Below are positions 36,361 to 46,100 of a DNA stretch of 64,000 bases, in pieces. Source of the DNA: an uncultured Lachnospiraceae bacterium (GTDB taxonomy: Bacteria; Bacillota; Clostridia; Lachnospirales; Lachnospiraceae); assembly GCA_947631625.1 (NCBI GenBank), contig CANRMA010000003.1:141896-205895 (forward strand), read 5' to 3'. Position 1 is the first letter of the stretch. Each line of letters opens with the position of its first letter. The position numbers were made by a program, and so were the translations under genes. The notes beneath the pieces are model-generated. The model saw only the letters and a program-made list of their open reading frames with translations, ran no database searches and was not told the DNA's origin.

Positions 36361-36509
36361 GGGTTTTATGTTATCATTAGCAATTAAATATACGTTTTCA
36401 GAGTTTTCCGTTATCATTAGCAATAAAATATATGATTTCAGGGTTTTATGTTATCATTAGCAATTAAATATATGATTTCAGGGTTTTATGTTGTCGTTAA
36501 TAAAATATT
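36361..36509. repeat. 40-bp tandem repeats upstream of MATE gene
   Basis: Three complete 40-base units (36361-36400, 36401-36440, 36441-36480) and a partial fourth that decays after ~20 bases. Each contains the near-invariant block GTTATCATTAGCAAT. The array ends ~16 bases before the MATE start codon, so it occupies the promoter/leader region. The rest of the gap 35978-36524 shows no gene. Confidence 0.9.
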
Positions 36510-36524
36510 TTATCGGAGTACAAT

Positions 36525-37898
36525 ATGGAAGATACACAAAAAACACAACTGTTTGAACATACGCCTGTTCCTAATGCAGTAATGAAACTGGCAGTACCTA
36601 CTATAGTCAGTTCTCTTGTTATGGTCATCTATAACCTTGCCGACACATATTTTGTCGGTATGTTAAACGATCCCATACAAAACGCCGCCGTAACGCTGGC
36701 AGCGCCCGTGCTTCTGGCGTTCAACGCGGTAAACAATCTCTTTGGCGTTGGAACTTCAAGCATGATGAGCAGGGCTCTTGGAAGGAAAGATTATGAAACC
36801 GTGTCCGGGAGCTGCGTACTGGGCTTTTATTGCGCGCTCCTTGCCGCCGCCCTTTTTTCGGTTTTTTATACGGCTTTTCATACGCCTTTTCTTAACATTC
36901 TGGGCGCCGACGCTACGACAGCGCAGGCAACCGCGGCTTATTTGAAATGGACGGTATCTTTCGGCGCGATTCCGTCAATATTAAACGTTGTAATGGCCTA
37001 TCTGGTAAGGAGCGAAGGCTCTTCATTGCATGCGAGCATAGGAACCATGAGCGGCTGCCTGTTAAACATGATCTTAGATCCCGTATTTATTTTACCATGG
37101 GGACTCAACATGGGGGCCGCAGGCGCGGGACTGGCAACTTTTATTTCCAACTGTGTTGCATGTATGTATTTCTTTATGCTATTATTTATAAAACGCGGAA
37201 AAACCTATGTCTGCGTCAATCCTGCCAGACTTAAGTTAAACAGATCGATCATGGCAGGTATCTGCGCGGTCGGCATTCCCGCCGCAATCCAGAACCTTTT
37301 AAACGTAACGGGAATGACCGTACTTAATAATTTTACCTCAGCCTTCGGCTCTGACGCCGTTGCCGCTATGGGTATCGCGCAAAAAGTCAATATGGTCCCG
37401 GTGCAGATAGCGCTCGGCTTTTCACAGGGTATCATGCCTCTTGTGGGCTACAGCTATGCCGCGGGCGACGCCGACCGCTTTAAGAAGACCATACTTTTTG
37501 CCGGCAAGATCATCATGACTTTTATGATCACAGTTACTTTTGGATATTATATAGGCGCCGGCGCTCTTTCCGCTTTATTTATTGAAAACCCCGACGTCGT
37601 TGCATACAGCGCCAAATTCCTGCACGGCCTTTGCCTTGCAATGCCTTTTCTCTGTATGGATTTCCTTGGCGTCGGTGTGTTCCAGTCCTGCGGCCTTGGC
37701 AAAAACGCCCTGATCTTTGCCATCCTTCGCAAAATCGTTCTGGAAATCCCGGCACTTTTTATATTAAATACAATCTTTCCTCTCTACGGACTTGCATATG
37801 CGCAATTTTGCGCGGAAGTCGTACTGTCCGCCGCGGCCGTTGCCGTGCTGTATCGGCTGATGACTAAGGTGGAGAAAAATAAAGCTGAGATGGGGTGA
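36525..37898 (+). CDS. MATE-family multidrug efflux transporter
   Basis: A 457-residue, twelve-helix MATE exporter that expels organic cations or drugs using a Na+ or H+ gradient. PVPNAVMKLAVPTIVSSLVMVIYNLADTYFVGML is the typical first helix; PVLLAFNAVNNLFGVGTSSMMSRALGRKDYE, VPVQIALGFSQGIMPLVGYSYAAGD and FQSCGLGKNALIFAILRKIVLEIPALF are also family landmarks. Start behind CGGAGTAC. The MNT gene starts four bases after its stop, so the MNT/HEPN pair may be read from the same transcript. The upstream 40-bp array may influence its expression. Confidence 0.93.
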   Translation: MEDTQKTQLFEHTPVPNAVMKLAVPTIVSSLVMVIYNLADTYFVGMLNDPIQNAAVTLAAPVLLAFNAVNNLFGVGTSSMMSRALGRKDYETVSGSCVLGFYCALLAAALFSVFYTAFHTPFLNILGADATTAQATAAYLKWTVSFGAIPSILNVVMAYLVRSEGSSLHASIGTMSGCLLNMILDPVFILPWGLNMGAAGAGLATFISNCVACMYFFMLLFIKRGKTYVCVNPARLKLNRSIMAGICAVGIPAAIQNLLNVTGMTVLNNFTSAFGSDAVAAMGIAQKVNMVPVQIALGFSQGIMPLVGYSYAAGDADRFKKTILFAGKIIMTFMITVTFGYYIGAGALSALFIENPDVVAYSAKFLHGLCLAMPFLCMDFLGVGVFQSCGLGKNALIFAILRKIVLEIPALFILNTIFPLYGLAYAQFCAEVVLSAAAVAVLYRLMTKVEKNKAEMG

Positions 37899-37902
37899 AA
37901 AT

Positions 37903-38241
37903 ATGCTTACAATATCTCAAATTAGTAATATTTACGAACAAATGGTCAAATGCTATAGAAATATATATGGCATCAATATCACAGATATTTTTTTATACGG
38001 CTCTTATGCAAGAGGCGACTATAATGATGAATCCGATATGGATATAGTCGCTATTGTAAAAGGCAGCAGATCGGAACTTCAGCAAAAACTTACTACAATA
38101 TGGGATTTTTCTGCAGAAGTTGGCCTTGAAAATGATATAATAATTTCTCCTGCCGTAATTCCCTATGACGAGTTTGAAAAATACAAAGATAAACTCCCTT
38201 ATTATATGAACATTTACAAGGAGGGACTAAAAATTGGATGA
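37903..38241 (+). CDS. MNT-type nucleotidyltransferase, putative antitoxin
   Basis: A 112-residue minimal nucleotidyltransferase. IFLYGSYARGDYNDESDMDIVAIV contains the GSxARG motif and the two aspartates of the D-x-D metal site. In paired MNT/HEPN systems MNT is the antitoxin, reported to inactivate HEPN by adenylylating it. It starts four bases after the MATE stop behind GGGGTGAAA and overlaps the HEPN gene by eight bases. Confidence 0.88.
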   Translation: MLTISQISNIYEQMVKCYRNIYGINITDIFLYGSYARGDYNDESDMDIVAIVKGSRSELQQKLTTIWDFSAEVGLENDIIISPAVIPYDEFEKYKDKLPYYMNIYKEGLKIG

Positions 38242-38623
38242 CCTTGAAAGTTACAGACTTAGAAATGCTAAAGAACGTCTTGAATCCTCAAAACTGCTTT
38301 TTGAAGCAGGAAAATATAAAGATTCTATAAACCGTTCTTATTATGCAATCTTTTCTTCTATAAGAGCCGTATTGGCAAAAGATAAGACTGACTTTTCAAA
38401 ACACTCAGGAGTAATTGCATATTTTCAGAAAGAATACATTAAAACTGAAATCTTTGATAAAAAATATTCAAAGTATATACAAAGCGCTTTTCAGATAAGA
38501 AATAACTGTGATTATGATGATTTTTTTATTGCCTCTAAACAGGAAGCTGAAGATCAGTATCATAAAGCAATGGAATTCTATAATACCGTAAAAGGTCATC
38601 TGGAAAAACAAAATGGACAATAA
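38234..38623 (+). CDS. HEPN-domain protein, putative toxin of MNT/HEPN pair
   Basis: A 129-residue all-helical HEPN protein: LRNAKERLESSKLLFEAGKYKDSINRSYYAIFSSIRAVLAKDKTDFSKHSGVIAYFQKEYIKTEIF and FQIRNNCDYDDFFIASKQEAEDQYHKAMEFY. HEPN toxins are RNases using an R-x4-6-H motif; here the corresponding site reads RNNCDYDD, the variant without histidine, so RNase activity is uncertain. The eight-base overlap with MNT shows cotranslation. A decayed methyltransferase gene overlaps its 3' end. Confidence 0.87.
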   Translation: MDDLESYRLRNAKERLESSKLLFEAGKYKDSINRSYYAIFSSIRAVLAKDKTDFSKHSGVIAYFQKEYIKTEIFDKKYSKYIQSAFQIRNNCDYDDFFIASKQEAEDQYHKAMEFYNTVKGHLEKQNGQ

Positions 38624-38986
38624 ATCATTTGGCGACAAAAGAATAGCAAAAGGTTATGCCGAGGACAGGCCATGGCTGCATAAACAGGTCGCCCTGCGCA
38701 TAAAATCTGACTGTAGCCTCAATATCGAAACACCTTTTATAAACGGCCTAGATGTAGGCTGCGGCGCAGGACGGGCTTCTTGTCATATATGCATGAATTT
38801 AATTTAGAACAGTTTGTACGCTTTATGATGACTCAGTCCAATGTAAACGAGCAGATAAAAGCAGGCAATAAAACAGAAACCGAAGTGTATGACTTTTTTA
38901 AGAACACGCTAAAGACTATATTTAACAACCGTATGCGCACACTTATTTTTGACGGATACAGTTGGTACATAAAGCACCGCGTATAA
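38613..38986 (+). pseudogene. Decayed SAM-dependent methyltransferase
   Basis: The first 48 codons read as the start of a class I methyltransferase (DNKSFGDKRIAKGYAEDRPWLHKQV...FINGLDVGCGAGRAS, with the SAM-binding GxGxG motif). The frame then breaks, and a different frame from about 38780 gives a typical C-terminal part (FNLEQFVRFMMTQSNVNEQIKAGNKTETEVYDFFKNTL...FDGYSWYIKHRV). About 100 central residues are deleted and the frame is shifted. Intact relatives have about 250 residues. Confidence 0.75.
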
Positions 38987-39075
38987 GAACTGTCAAACAA
39001 TATGCATAAATACAAAACACACAAACACTTCTTTGGATTAACAATACATTAATTAAAATAAAGGAGCATATATCA

Positions 39076-40086
39076 ATGAAAAACTTAATAATCCCCAAAG
39101 ATTACCACTCTGCCCTGAATCTTCATGATACGCAGGTCGGTATCAAAACAGTAAAAGACTTTTTTCAGAATCTTCTCTCCGAACAGCTTCATCTTCTGCG
39201 TGTCTCGGCGCCGCTTTTCGTTGAGCCTTCTTCCGGCTTAAACGATAATTTAAACGGTGTGGAAAGACCGGTAGTGTTCGGAATAAAAGAGCAGAACGAA
39301 GCCGAGGCCGAGATTGTCCATTCGCTGGCAAAGTGGAAACGCTACGCTCTGAAAAAATACGGTTTTTCGTATGGAGAAGGACTGTATACCGATATGAGCG
39401 CAATACGCCGCGATGAACAGACCGATAATATCCATTCCATATACGTAGACCAGTGGGATTGGGAAAAGATCATTTCAAAAGAAGAACGCAATCTCGATTT
39501 TCTTAAAAAGGTAGTGCGCTCCGTATATGATGTTCTGCGCAAAACTGAAAAATACATGGCTATACGCTACGACTACATAGAAGAGATACTGCCTCACGAT
39601 ATTTTCTTCATAACCACGCAAGACTTGGAATATATGTACCCTGACGCCGCTCCCAAAGAGCGCGAATATCTTATTGCCAAAGAAAAAGGGGCCGTCTGCC
39701 TCATGCAGATCGGCGACCTCTTAGAGTCAGGCATAAGACACGACGGACGTGCGCCCGACTATGACGATTGGGCTTTAAACGCCGACATAATAGTATATTA
39801 TCCTGTTCTGGATATTTCTCTGGAACTCAGTTCAATGGGCATCCGCGTAGATAAAGAATCATTAATAAGCCAGCTTGATAAGGCCGCCTGTCCCGAAAGA
39901 GCAGAACTGCCTTTCCAGAAAGCTATCTTAGACGACGAACTTCCGTTGACTATAGGCGGAGGCATCGGTCAGTCCAGAATATGTATGTTCTTCCTGCGCA
40001 AAGCCCATATAGGCGAAGTGCAGTCCTCCCTCTGGCCCGCCGACGTAACCCGCGCTGCGCTTGAAGCAGGGATACAGCTTTTATAG
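39076..40086 (+). CDS. asnA: Aspartate-ammonia ligase (asparagine synthetase A)
   Basis: Makes asparagine from aspartate, ammonia and ATP. The 336-residue product is full length with the class II aminoacyl-tRNA-synthetase-like fold: LRVSAPLFVEPSSGLNDNLNGVERPVVF, KRYALKKYGFSYGEGLYTDMSAIRRDE, SIYVDQWDWEKII, and LTIGGGIGQSRICMFFLRKAHIGEVQ near the end. AAAGGAGC lies ten bases before the ATG. No T-box or other leader structure is visible in the 89-base gap before it. Confidence 0.96.
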   Translation: MKNLIIPKDYHSALNLHDTQVGIKTVKDFFQNLLSEQLHLLRVSAPLFVEPSSGLNDNLNGVERPVVFGIKEQNEAEAEIVHSLAKWKRYALKKYGFSYGEGLYTDMSAIRRDEQTDNIHSIYVDQWDWEKIISKEERNLDFLKKVVRSVYDVLRKTEKYMAIRYDYIEEILPHDIFFITTQDLEYMYPDAAPKEREYLIAKEKGAVCLMQIGDLLESGIRHDGRAPDYDDWALNADIIVYYPVLDISLELSSMGIRVDKESLISQLDKAACPERAELPFQKAILDDELPLTIGGGIGQSRICMFFLRKAHIGEVQSSLWPADVTRAALEAGIQLL

Positions 40087-40128
40087 TTTCAGGCTGTCAG
40101 ACAAGGCTTGCAAAAGGACTTAGTATAT

Positions 40129-41553
40129 ATGAAAAAACTCGGACGGATAATTAATTTTATATTATATACCATACTTACATTTACGGCTGCGAACATTTAC
40201 GCAGTCGTAAAGGGAGCAGACATTTATGCGGCCGGGCAGACTTCAGCCGTTTATGCGGTTGACCACGCCGCGTATGTGTCCTATAGTATACAAATTGTCG
40301 CATTTGCGATAATCGTCTTTTTGTGCTTTATATGGATCAATTTATTTCCGGTCTTCTTTGGTTTACTTCAGATAAAGGGGCGGCTGCGCGTCTGTGACGG
40401 CGGCTGCCGGCTTCTTCGTCTGTTTCTTTCCTCCACGATACTGTCCGTCATTTTCTTTATATATGGAATGTGCGGTATGCTGCCGTTTGGCACTCCTGTA
40501 CAGGAGCCTCGTTTTTGGATAATCAATTCCATAATCGCTATTATACTTGAAGCAATACTTTTCTGGAACGGCATCATACGGGTCTATCTTTCCTCAGAAC
40601 AACTGGGCATCCGCATTCGGGTCATAGGTATCATATGCGGTATGATACCCATAGCCAATCTGGCAGCCCTGTGGCTTATTCTGCGTACTGCCTCTGCGGA
40701 GATTTCCTTTGAGAACAAACGCCGCCTGCGCAATCAGGCGCGAAAAGATGAACGCCTCTGCGCCACAAAATATCCGCTGCTATTAGTGCATGGAGTGTTT
40801 TTCCGGGATTTCCGGTATTTTAACTACTGGGGAAGAATACCTAAAGAGCTTCAGGAAAACGGCGCCGTAATCTTTTACGGAAACCACCAGTCCGCTGCCT
40901 CCGTATCCGACAGCGCGGCTGAGATCGCCGCCCGAATCATACAGATCGTAAATGAGACCGGTTGTGAAAAAGTCAATATCATCGGACATTCCAAAGGCGG
41001 ACTGGATTCCAGAGCCGCTTTGCAGCTTCCCGGCGTGGCGGAGCATGTGGCGTCGCTGACCACAATAAATACGCCTCACCGCGGCTGCGAATTTGCCGAT
41101 TATCTACTGACCAAAATACCTATGCAGAAACAACAGGCCATTGCCGACATGTATAATACAGCACTGAATAAAATGGGCGATCCCAACCCTGACTTTTTGG
41201 GAGCCGTCCGCGACCTTACCGCCTCCGCCTGTAAGGACTTCAATGCCTGTGTGCCTGATATTCCTGATGTTTATTATCAAAGCATAGGCAGCCGTTTAAA
41301 TAAAGCGCGCGGAGGCCGCTTTCCCCTTAACTTTACCTATCCGCTCGCCAAACATTTCGACGGCCCCAACGACGGGCTTGTAGGCGAAAAATCATTTTCA
41401 TGGGGCGTAAACTATCGTTTTCTCACCGTCAGCGGAAGCCGCGGCATCTCACATGGAGATATGATAGATCTAAACAGGGAAAACATTCCTGCCTTTGATG
41501 TAAGGGAATTTTACGTGCAATTAGTCAACGGGCTGAAACAGAAGGGATTTTAA
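40129..41553 (+). CDS. Lipase-like alpha/beta hydrolase with membrane N terminus
   Basis: A ~474-residue protein with about five hydrophobic segments in the first ~190 residues and a C-terminal lipase-type domain: YPLLLVHGVFFRDF (oxyanion region), VNIIGHSKGGLDSRAAL with the nucleophile serine in GHSKG, TTINTPHRGCEFAD, FDGPNDGLVGEKSF with the likely acid aspartate, and SRGISHGDMIDL with the histidine. It resembles triacylglycerol lipases acting at membranes; the substrate is unknown. I use ATG 40129 rather than an in-frame TTG at 40108, which overlaps the AAAGGA ribosome site. Confidence 0.78.
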   Translation: MKKLGRIINFILYTILTFTAANIYAVVKGADIYAAGQTSAVYAVDHAAYVSYSIQIVAFAIIVFLCFIWINLFPVFFGLLQIKGRLRVCDGGCRLLRLFLSSTILSVIFFIYGMCGMLPFGTPVQEPRFWIINSIIAIILEAILFWNGIIRVYLSSEQLGIRIRVIGIICGMIPIANLAALWLILRTASAEISFENKRRLRNQARKDERLCATKYPLLLVHGVFFRDFRYFNYWGRIPKELQENGAVIFYGNHQSAASVSDSAAEIAARIIQIVNETGCEKVNIIGHSKGGLDSRAALQLPGVAEHVASLTTINTPHRGCEFADYLLTKIPMQKQQAIADMYNTALNKMGDPNPDFLGAVRDLTASACKDFNACVPDIPDVYYQSIGSRLNKARGGRFPLNFTYPLAKHFDGPNDGLVGEKSFSWGVNYRFLTVSGSRGISHGDMIDLNRENIPAFDVREFYVQLVNGLKQKGF

Positions 41554-41576
41554 TATCTCGCAATTATCGGAATTTC

Positions 41577-41613
41577 GGATAATCTGCATAGCTTTTTATG
41601 CCTGCAGATTACC
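41577..41613. terminator. Hairpin between convergent lipase and gltD genes
   Basis: AATCTGCA / TGCAGATT (eight pairs) with a 14-base T-rich loop and extra GG/CC closing pairs. It lies between convergent genes, as a terminator would, but lacks a T run after the stem. Confidence 0.4.
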
Positions 41614-41625
41614 CTCCGCTTCTTA

Positions 41626-43119
41626 TTATTGAATATACAAATTCGTATATCCCATAAGGCTTTCGTCCACTTCTCTGGCGCACTCACGTCCCTGCCTTAT
41701 CGCTTTTACGACAAGCGACTGGCCGGTATGCATATCTCCGGTCACAAAGACATTGTCCACGTTGGTCTTAAACGCCCCTGCGTCAGTCTTTACATTGGTC
41801 CTTTGGTCAGTCTCAACCTTAAATGCATCGGTAACATATTTCTGGCTTCCGAGAAAACCTGCCGCAATCAGCACTATCTCGGCATCCAGCACCTTCTCTG
41901 AACCTTCAATCTCCTTCATATTCATGCGTCCGGCGCTTTCGTCTTTTACCCAAGTAAGTTTTACTATCTTGACGCCTTTTAAATTACCCTCTTTATCTTT
42001 AATAAATTCTTTTACTGTTGACTCATAAATGCGCGGGTCATGTCCGTATACGGCGATAGCTTCTTCCTGACCGTAATCTGTCTTGCAGATCTTTGGCCAC
42101 TCGGGCCAGGGATTGTTTTCGGCTCTGGTGTCGGGAGCCTTGGGCATCATCTCTATCTGAGTCACGGATTTGGCGCCGTGGCGTATGGCTGTACCGACAC
42201 AGTCGTTTCCGGTATCGCCGCCCCCGATTATGACTACGTTTTTACCCTTAGTATCAACATACTTTTTATCCTTAAAATCAGAATCAAGGAGACTCTTGGT
42301 ATTTCTTGTCAGGAAATCAACGGCAAAATATATTCCTTTGGCGTCCCTGCCGGGAGCGTTTATATCTCTTGGATTGGACGAGCCGCAGGCCAACACTACC
42401 CTGTCAAATTCCTTTAAAATTTTATCCGCCTTTATATCCTTGCCTATATCCGAATTTGTTACAAAAGTAACTCCTTCTTCTTTCATAATATCAATCTTGC
42501 GTTCTATGATATGTTTTTCCAGCTTCATGTTCGGAATTCCGTACATCAATAAACCGCCTATCCTGTCCGAACGCTCGAATACCGTCACAAGATGTCCTCT
42601 TTTATTGAGCTGATCCGCAACTGCAAGACCGGAAGGCCCGCTGCCTACAACCGCAACTTTTTTGCCTGTTCTGGTCTTGGGCGGTTTGGCCGCCGCATAG
42701 CCCTTTTCATAGGCATTTTCGATTATTGCATATTCATTCTCTTTGGTGGAGACCGGCGCGCCCGTAAGGTTACAGGTGCAGGCCGCCTCGCAGAGAGCGG
42801 GACAGACTCTTGAAGTAAATTCCGGAAAATTGTTGGTCTTGTGCAGCCTGTAATAAGCCTGCTCCCAGTTTCCCGTAAATACCAGATCGTTCCACTCCGG
42901 CACAAGATTATGCAGCGGACAGCCCGAAGTCATGCCGCAAAGCGTCATACCTGACTGACAGAAAGGTACGCCACAGTCCATACATCTTGCTCCCTGCAAC
43001 TGCTGTTCCTCCATGGAAAGATGTTCATGAAACTCATTAAAATTTTTTATACGCTCTTTAGGACTTATATCCTTTGAAACTTTTCGTTCATATTCTAAAA
43101 ATCCGGTAGGTTTTCCCAT
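41626..43119 (-). CDS. gltD: Glutamate synthase (NADPH) small subunit
   Basis: Passes electrons from NAD(P)H through FAD to the large subunit. The 497-residue product has the N-terminal cysteine-rich Fe-S segment (ARCMDCGVPFCQ, GCPLHNLVPEWNDLV, CPALCEAACTCNL), then two dinucleotide-binding folds (VAVVGSGPSGLAVADQL; VVIIGGGDTGNDCVGTAIRHGAKSV). Full length for the bacterial beta subunit. It starts 23 bases after the gltB stop codon behind GGGAAAGGAG and forms an operon with it. Confidence 0.95.
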   Translation of the reverse strand: MGKPTGFLEYERKVSKDISPKERIKNFNEFHEHLSMEEQQLQGARCMDCGVPFCQSGMTLCGMTSGCPLHNLVPEWNDLVFTGNWEQAYYRLHKTNNFPEFTSRVCPALCEAACTCNLTGAPVSTKENEYAIIENAYEKGYAAAKPPKTRTGKKVAVVGSGPSGLAVADQLNKRGHLVTVFERSDRIGGLLMYGIPNMKLEKHIIERKIDIMKEEGVTFVTNSDIGKDIKADKILKEFDRVVLACGSSNPRDINAPGRDAKGIYFAVDFLTRNTKSLLDSDFKDKKYVDTKGKNVVIIGGGDTGNDCVGTAIRHGAKSVTQIEMMPKAPDTRAENNPWPEWPKICKTDYGQEEAIAVYGHDPRIYESTVKEFIKDKEGNLKGVKIVKLTWVKDESAGRMNMKEIEGSEKVLDAEIVLIAAGFLGSQKYVTDAFKVETDQRTNVKTDAGAFKTNVDNVFVTGDMHTGQSLVVKAIRQGRECAREVDESLMGYTNLYIQ

Positions 43120-43142
43120 TTTTATTACTCCTTTCCCAGAAC

Positions 43143-46100
43143 TTAATTAGCCTTGTTTGCGTAAAATGCTTCGATCTGCGCCTGCTCCGTGCTGAGTCCT
43201 TTTTCTTCCATTTGAACGATGAGCTTCAGCATATGTTCATAGTCGTGGGGAATGATCTTCTTAAATTTAGGCAGATATTCACCGAAATTATCCAATATCT
43301 CTTTCCCTTTGACTGAATTGGTCAATGCCACGTGTTCTTTGATTATATCTTTAAGTTCAAGGACATCATATTTGGAAGTGATTTCGTATGAAGAAACCAT
43401 TTCTTTATTTATTTTGGTATAAAGGTCGTTGTTTTCATCAAGCACATAAGCGATTCCGCCGCTCATACCTGCCGCAAAGTTCTTTCCGGTAGTTCCCAGA
43501 ACCACCACCCGGCCGCCTGTCATATATTCGCAGCCATGGTCTCCCACGCCCTCAACGACAGCCACCGCTCCGGAATTACGCACGCAGAAACGTTCTCCCG
43601 CAACGCCGTTTATAAAGGCTTTGCCGGACGTCGCTCCGTATAGCGCAACGTTACCGATAATGATATTTTCATCCTGTTTAAATTTAGATCCCTTTGGCGG
43701 ATATACTATCAGCTTGCCGCCCGATAAACCTTTTCCGAAGTAATCGTTGGAATCGCCCACCAGTTCTAGCGTAAGCCCTTTGGGGATAAAAGCGCCAAAA
43801 CTCTGGCCGCCGGATCCTTTGCACAAAATGCAGTACGTATCTTCCGGAAGCGTATCGCCGTATTTTCTGGTGATTTCGGAACCAAATATGGTTCCGAACG
43901 TACGGTCGGTATTGGAAACATCTACCTCTATGCTTCTCTTCTGGCCCGTTTCCAAAGCCTTTGAAAGCTGCTTGAGCAATACCTTTTCATCAAGCGTCTT
44001 TTCAAGCTGAAAATCATAGACCTGTTTCGGGTCAAAAATCACTTTTTCCTTACTGTTTACATAAGGATTGGAAAGAATCAGGCTCAGGTCAACCTTTTTC
44101 TGCTTATCCGAAAGATCATCCTTTATCTTAAGCAGATCGGTCCTGCCAACTAGCTCATCCACTGTGCGGACGCCCAGTTTAGCCATATATTCACGCAATT
44201 CCTGCGCTATAAATCTCATAAAGTTCTCAACATATTCGGGTTTGCCCCTAAAACGTTTGCGCAGTTCAGGATTCTGAGTAGCTACGCCCACCGGACAGGT
44301 ATCAAGGTTGCATACCCTCATCATAACACAGCCCATTGTTACAAGCGGCGCTGTCGCAAAACCAAATTCTTCCGCGCCAAGTATTGCCGCGATAGCTACG
44401 TCACGACCGCTCATTAACTTGCCGTCCGTTTCTATGCGCACCTTATTTCTCAGGCCGTTCTGTATCAAAGTCTGATGTGTCTCAGCCACGCCAAGCTCCC
44501 ACGGAAGTCCCGCATTATGAATGGACGTACGCGGAGCCGCGCCTGTACCGCCGTCATATCCGGAAACAAGTATGACCTGCGCGCCTGCCTTGGCAACGCC
44601 TGCCGCTACGGTTCCGACTCCCGCCTCGGAAACCAACTTAACGGATATCCTTGCCCTTGTGTTGGCATTCTTTAAATCATAAATAAGCTGCGCCAGATCC
44701 TCTATGGAATAAATATCATGATGAGGCGGCGGCGAGATCAGGCTGACTCCCGGAGTCGAATGTCTGGTCTTGGCTATCCAGGGATATACCTTCCCGCCCG
44801 GAAGATGACCGCCCTCGCCGGGCTTTGCGCCCTGCGCCATTTTGATCTGTATCTCCTGCGCACTGTTTAAATACTCGCTTGTCACGCCGAAACGTCCGCT
44901 TGCGACCTGCTTGATTGCAGAACATCTGTTCAGTCCGTCTGCGCCTACCGTAAGTCTGTCTTTATCTTCGCCGCCTTCTCCGGAATTGGATTTTCCATGC
45001 AGACGGTTCATAGCTATAGCCATAGTCTCATGCGCTTCTTTGGAAATCGAACCATATGACATGGCTCCTGTCTTAAATCTTGTGACAATAGCGTCAACAC
45101 TCTCAACTTCCTCTATCGGCACAGCTTTCTTGGCATAATTAAAGTCCATAAGTCCGCGGAGAGTTTTAATGCTTTTTTCATTATTGACCGCTTCGGTATA
45201 TTTTTTGAACATCTCATAGTCGCCGCGCTTCGTTGACTCCTGTAGTAAATGAATGGTTTCAGGATTGTAAAGGTGTTCATCCGCGCCGCTTCTCATTTGA
45301 TGATGTCCTACCGCGTCAAGCTCCAGATCCGTCGATAGACCAAGCGGGTCAAAAGCCATAGAGTGAAGCGTGTCAACCTCTTTTTCTATATCTTTTAAAG
45401 TAATGCCTCCTATACGGCAGACTGTATTGGTAAAATATTTATTTATAACGTCTTTATCAATTCCGATCGCCTCAAAAATCTTGGAGCCCTGATATGACTG
45501 TATCGTGGATATTCCCATTTTGGACGCGATCTTTATGATTCCATGCAATACCGCGTCATTATAATCATCAACGGCTGCATGGTAATCCTTGTCAAGCATA
45601 TGATTGTCTATGAGCTCTTTAATGCTCTCCTGCGCCAGATAAGGATTTATAGCGGAGGCTCCGAAGCCAAGCAGCGTCGCAAAATGGTGTACCTCTCTGG
45701 GTTCGGCCGACTCAAGCACGATAGCGACGCTTGTTCTTTTTTTAGTATAAACAAGATGCTGCTGCAGCGCCGAAACCGCAAGCAGCGAGGGAATGGCCAC
45801 ACGATTTTCATCCACACCCCTATCCGAAAGTATGAGTATATTTACCCCGCCTCTGAACGCTCTGTCAACCTCCACAAAAAGCCTGTCAATAGCTTTTTCC
45901 AAACTGGTGTTCTTATAGTATGTGATCGGCACGACTTCTACTTTGAAGCCCTCCTTATTCATATTCTTTATCTTCATTAAATCCGTACTGGTAAGTATGG
46001 GGTTGTGTACCCTCAACATATTGCAGTTCTCAGGCTTTTCCTCCAACAAGTTGCCGTCAGTTCCAAGATAAACGGTAGTTGACGTAACCACTTCTTCACG

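Noticed and set aside
36078..36509. Possible CRISPR array from regularly spaced repeats
   Set aside because: The units are contiguous tandem repeats without unique spacers, and no cas genes are present; the Cas4-like domain at 26 kb belongs to a helicase fusion.
41560..41580. CTCGCAATTATCGG as another repeat-family end
   Set aside because: Matches only the central CGCAATTA and has no partner end or flanking duplication.
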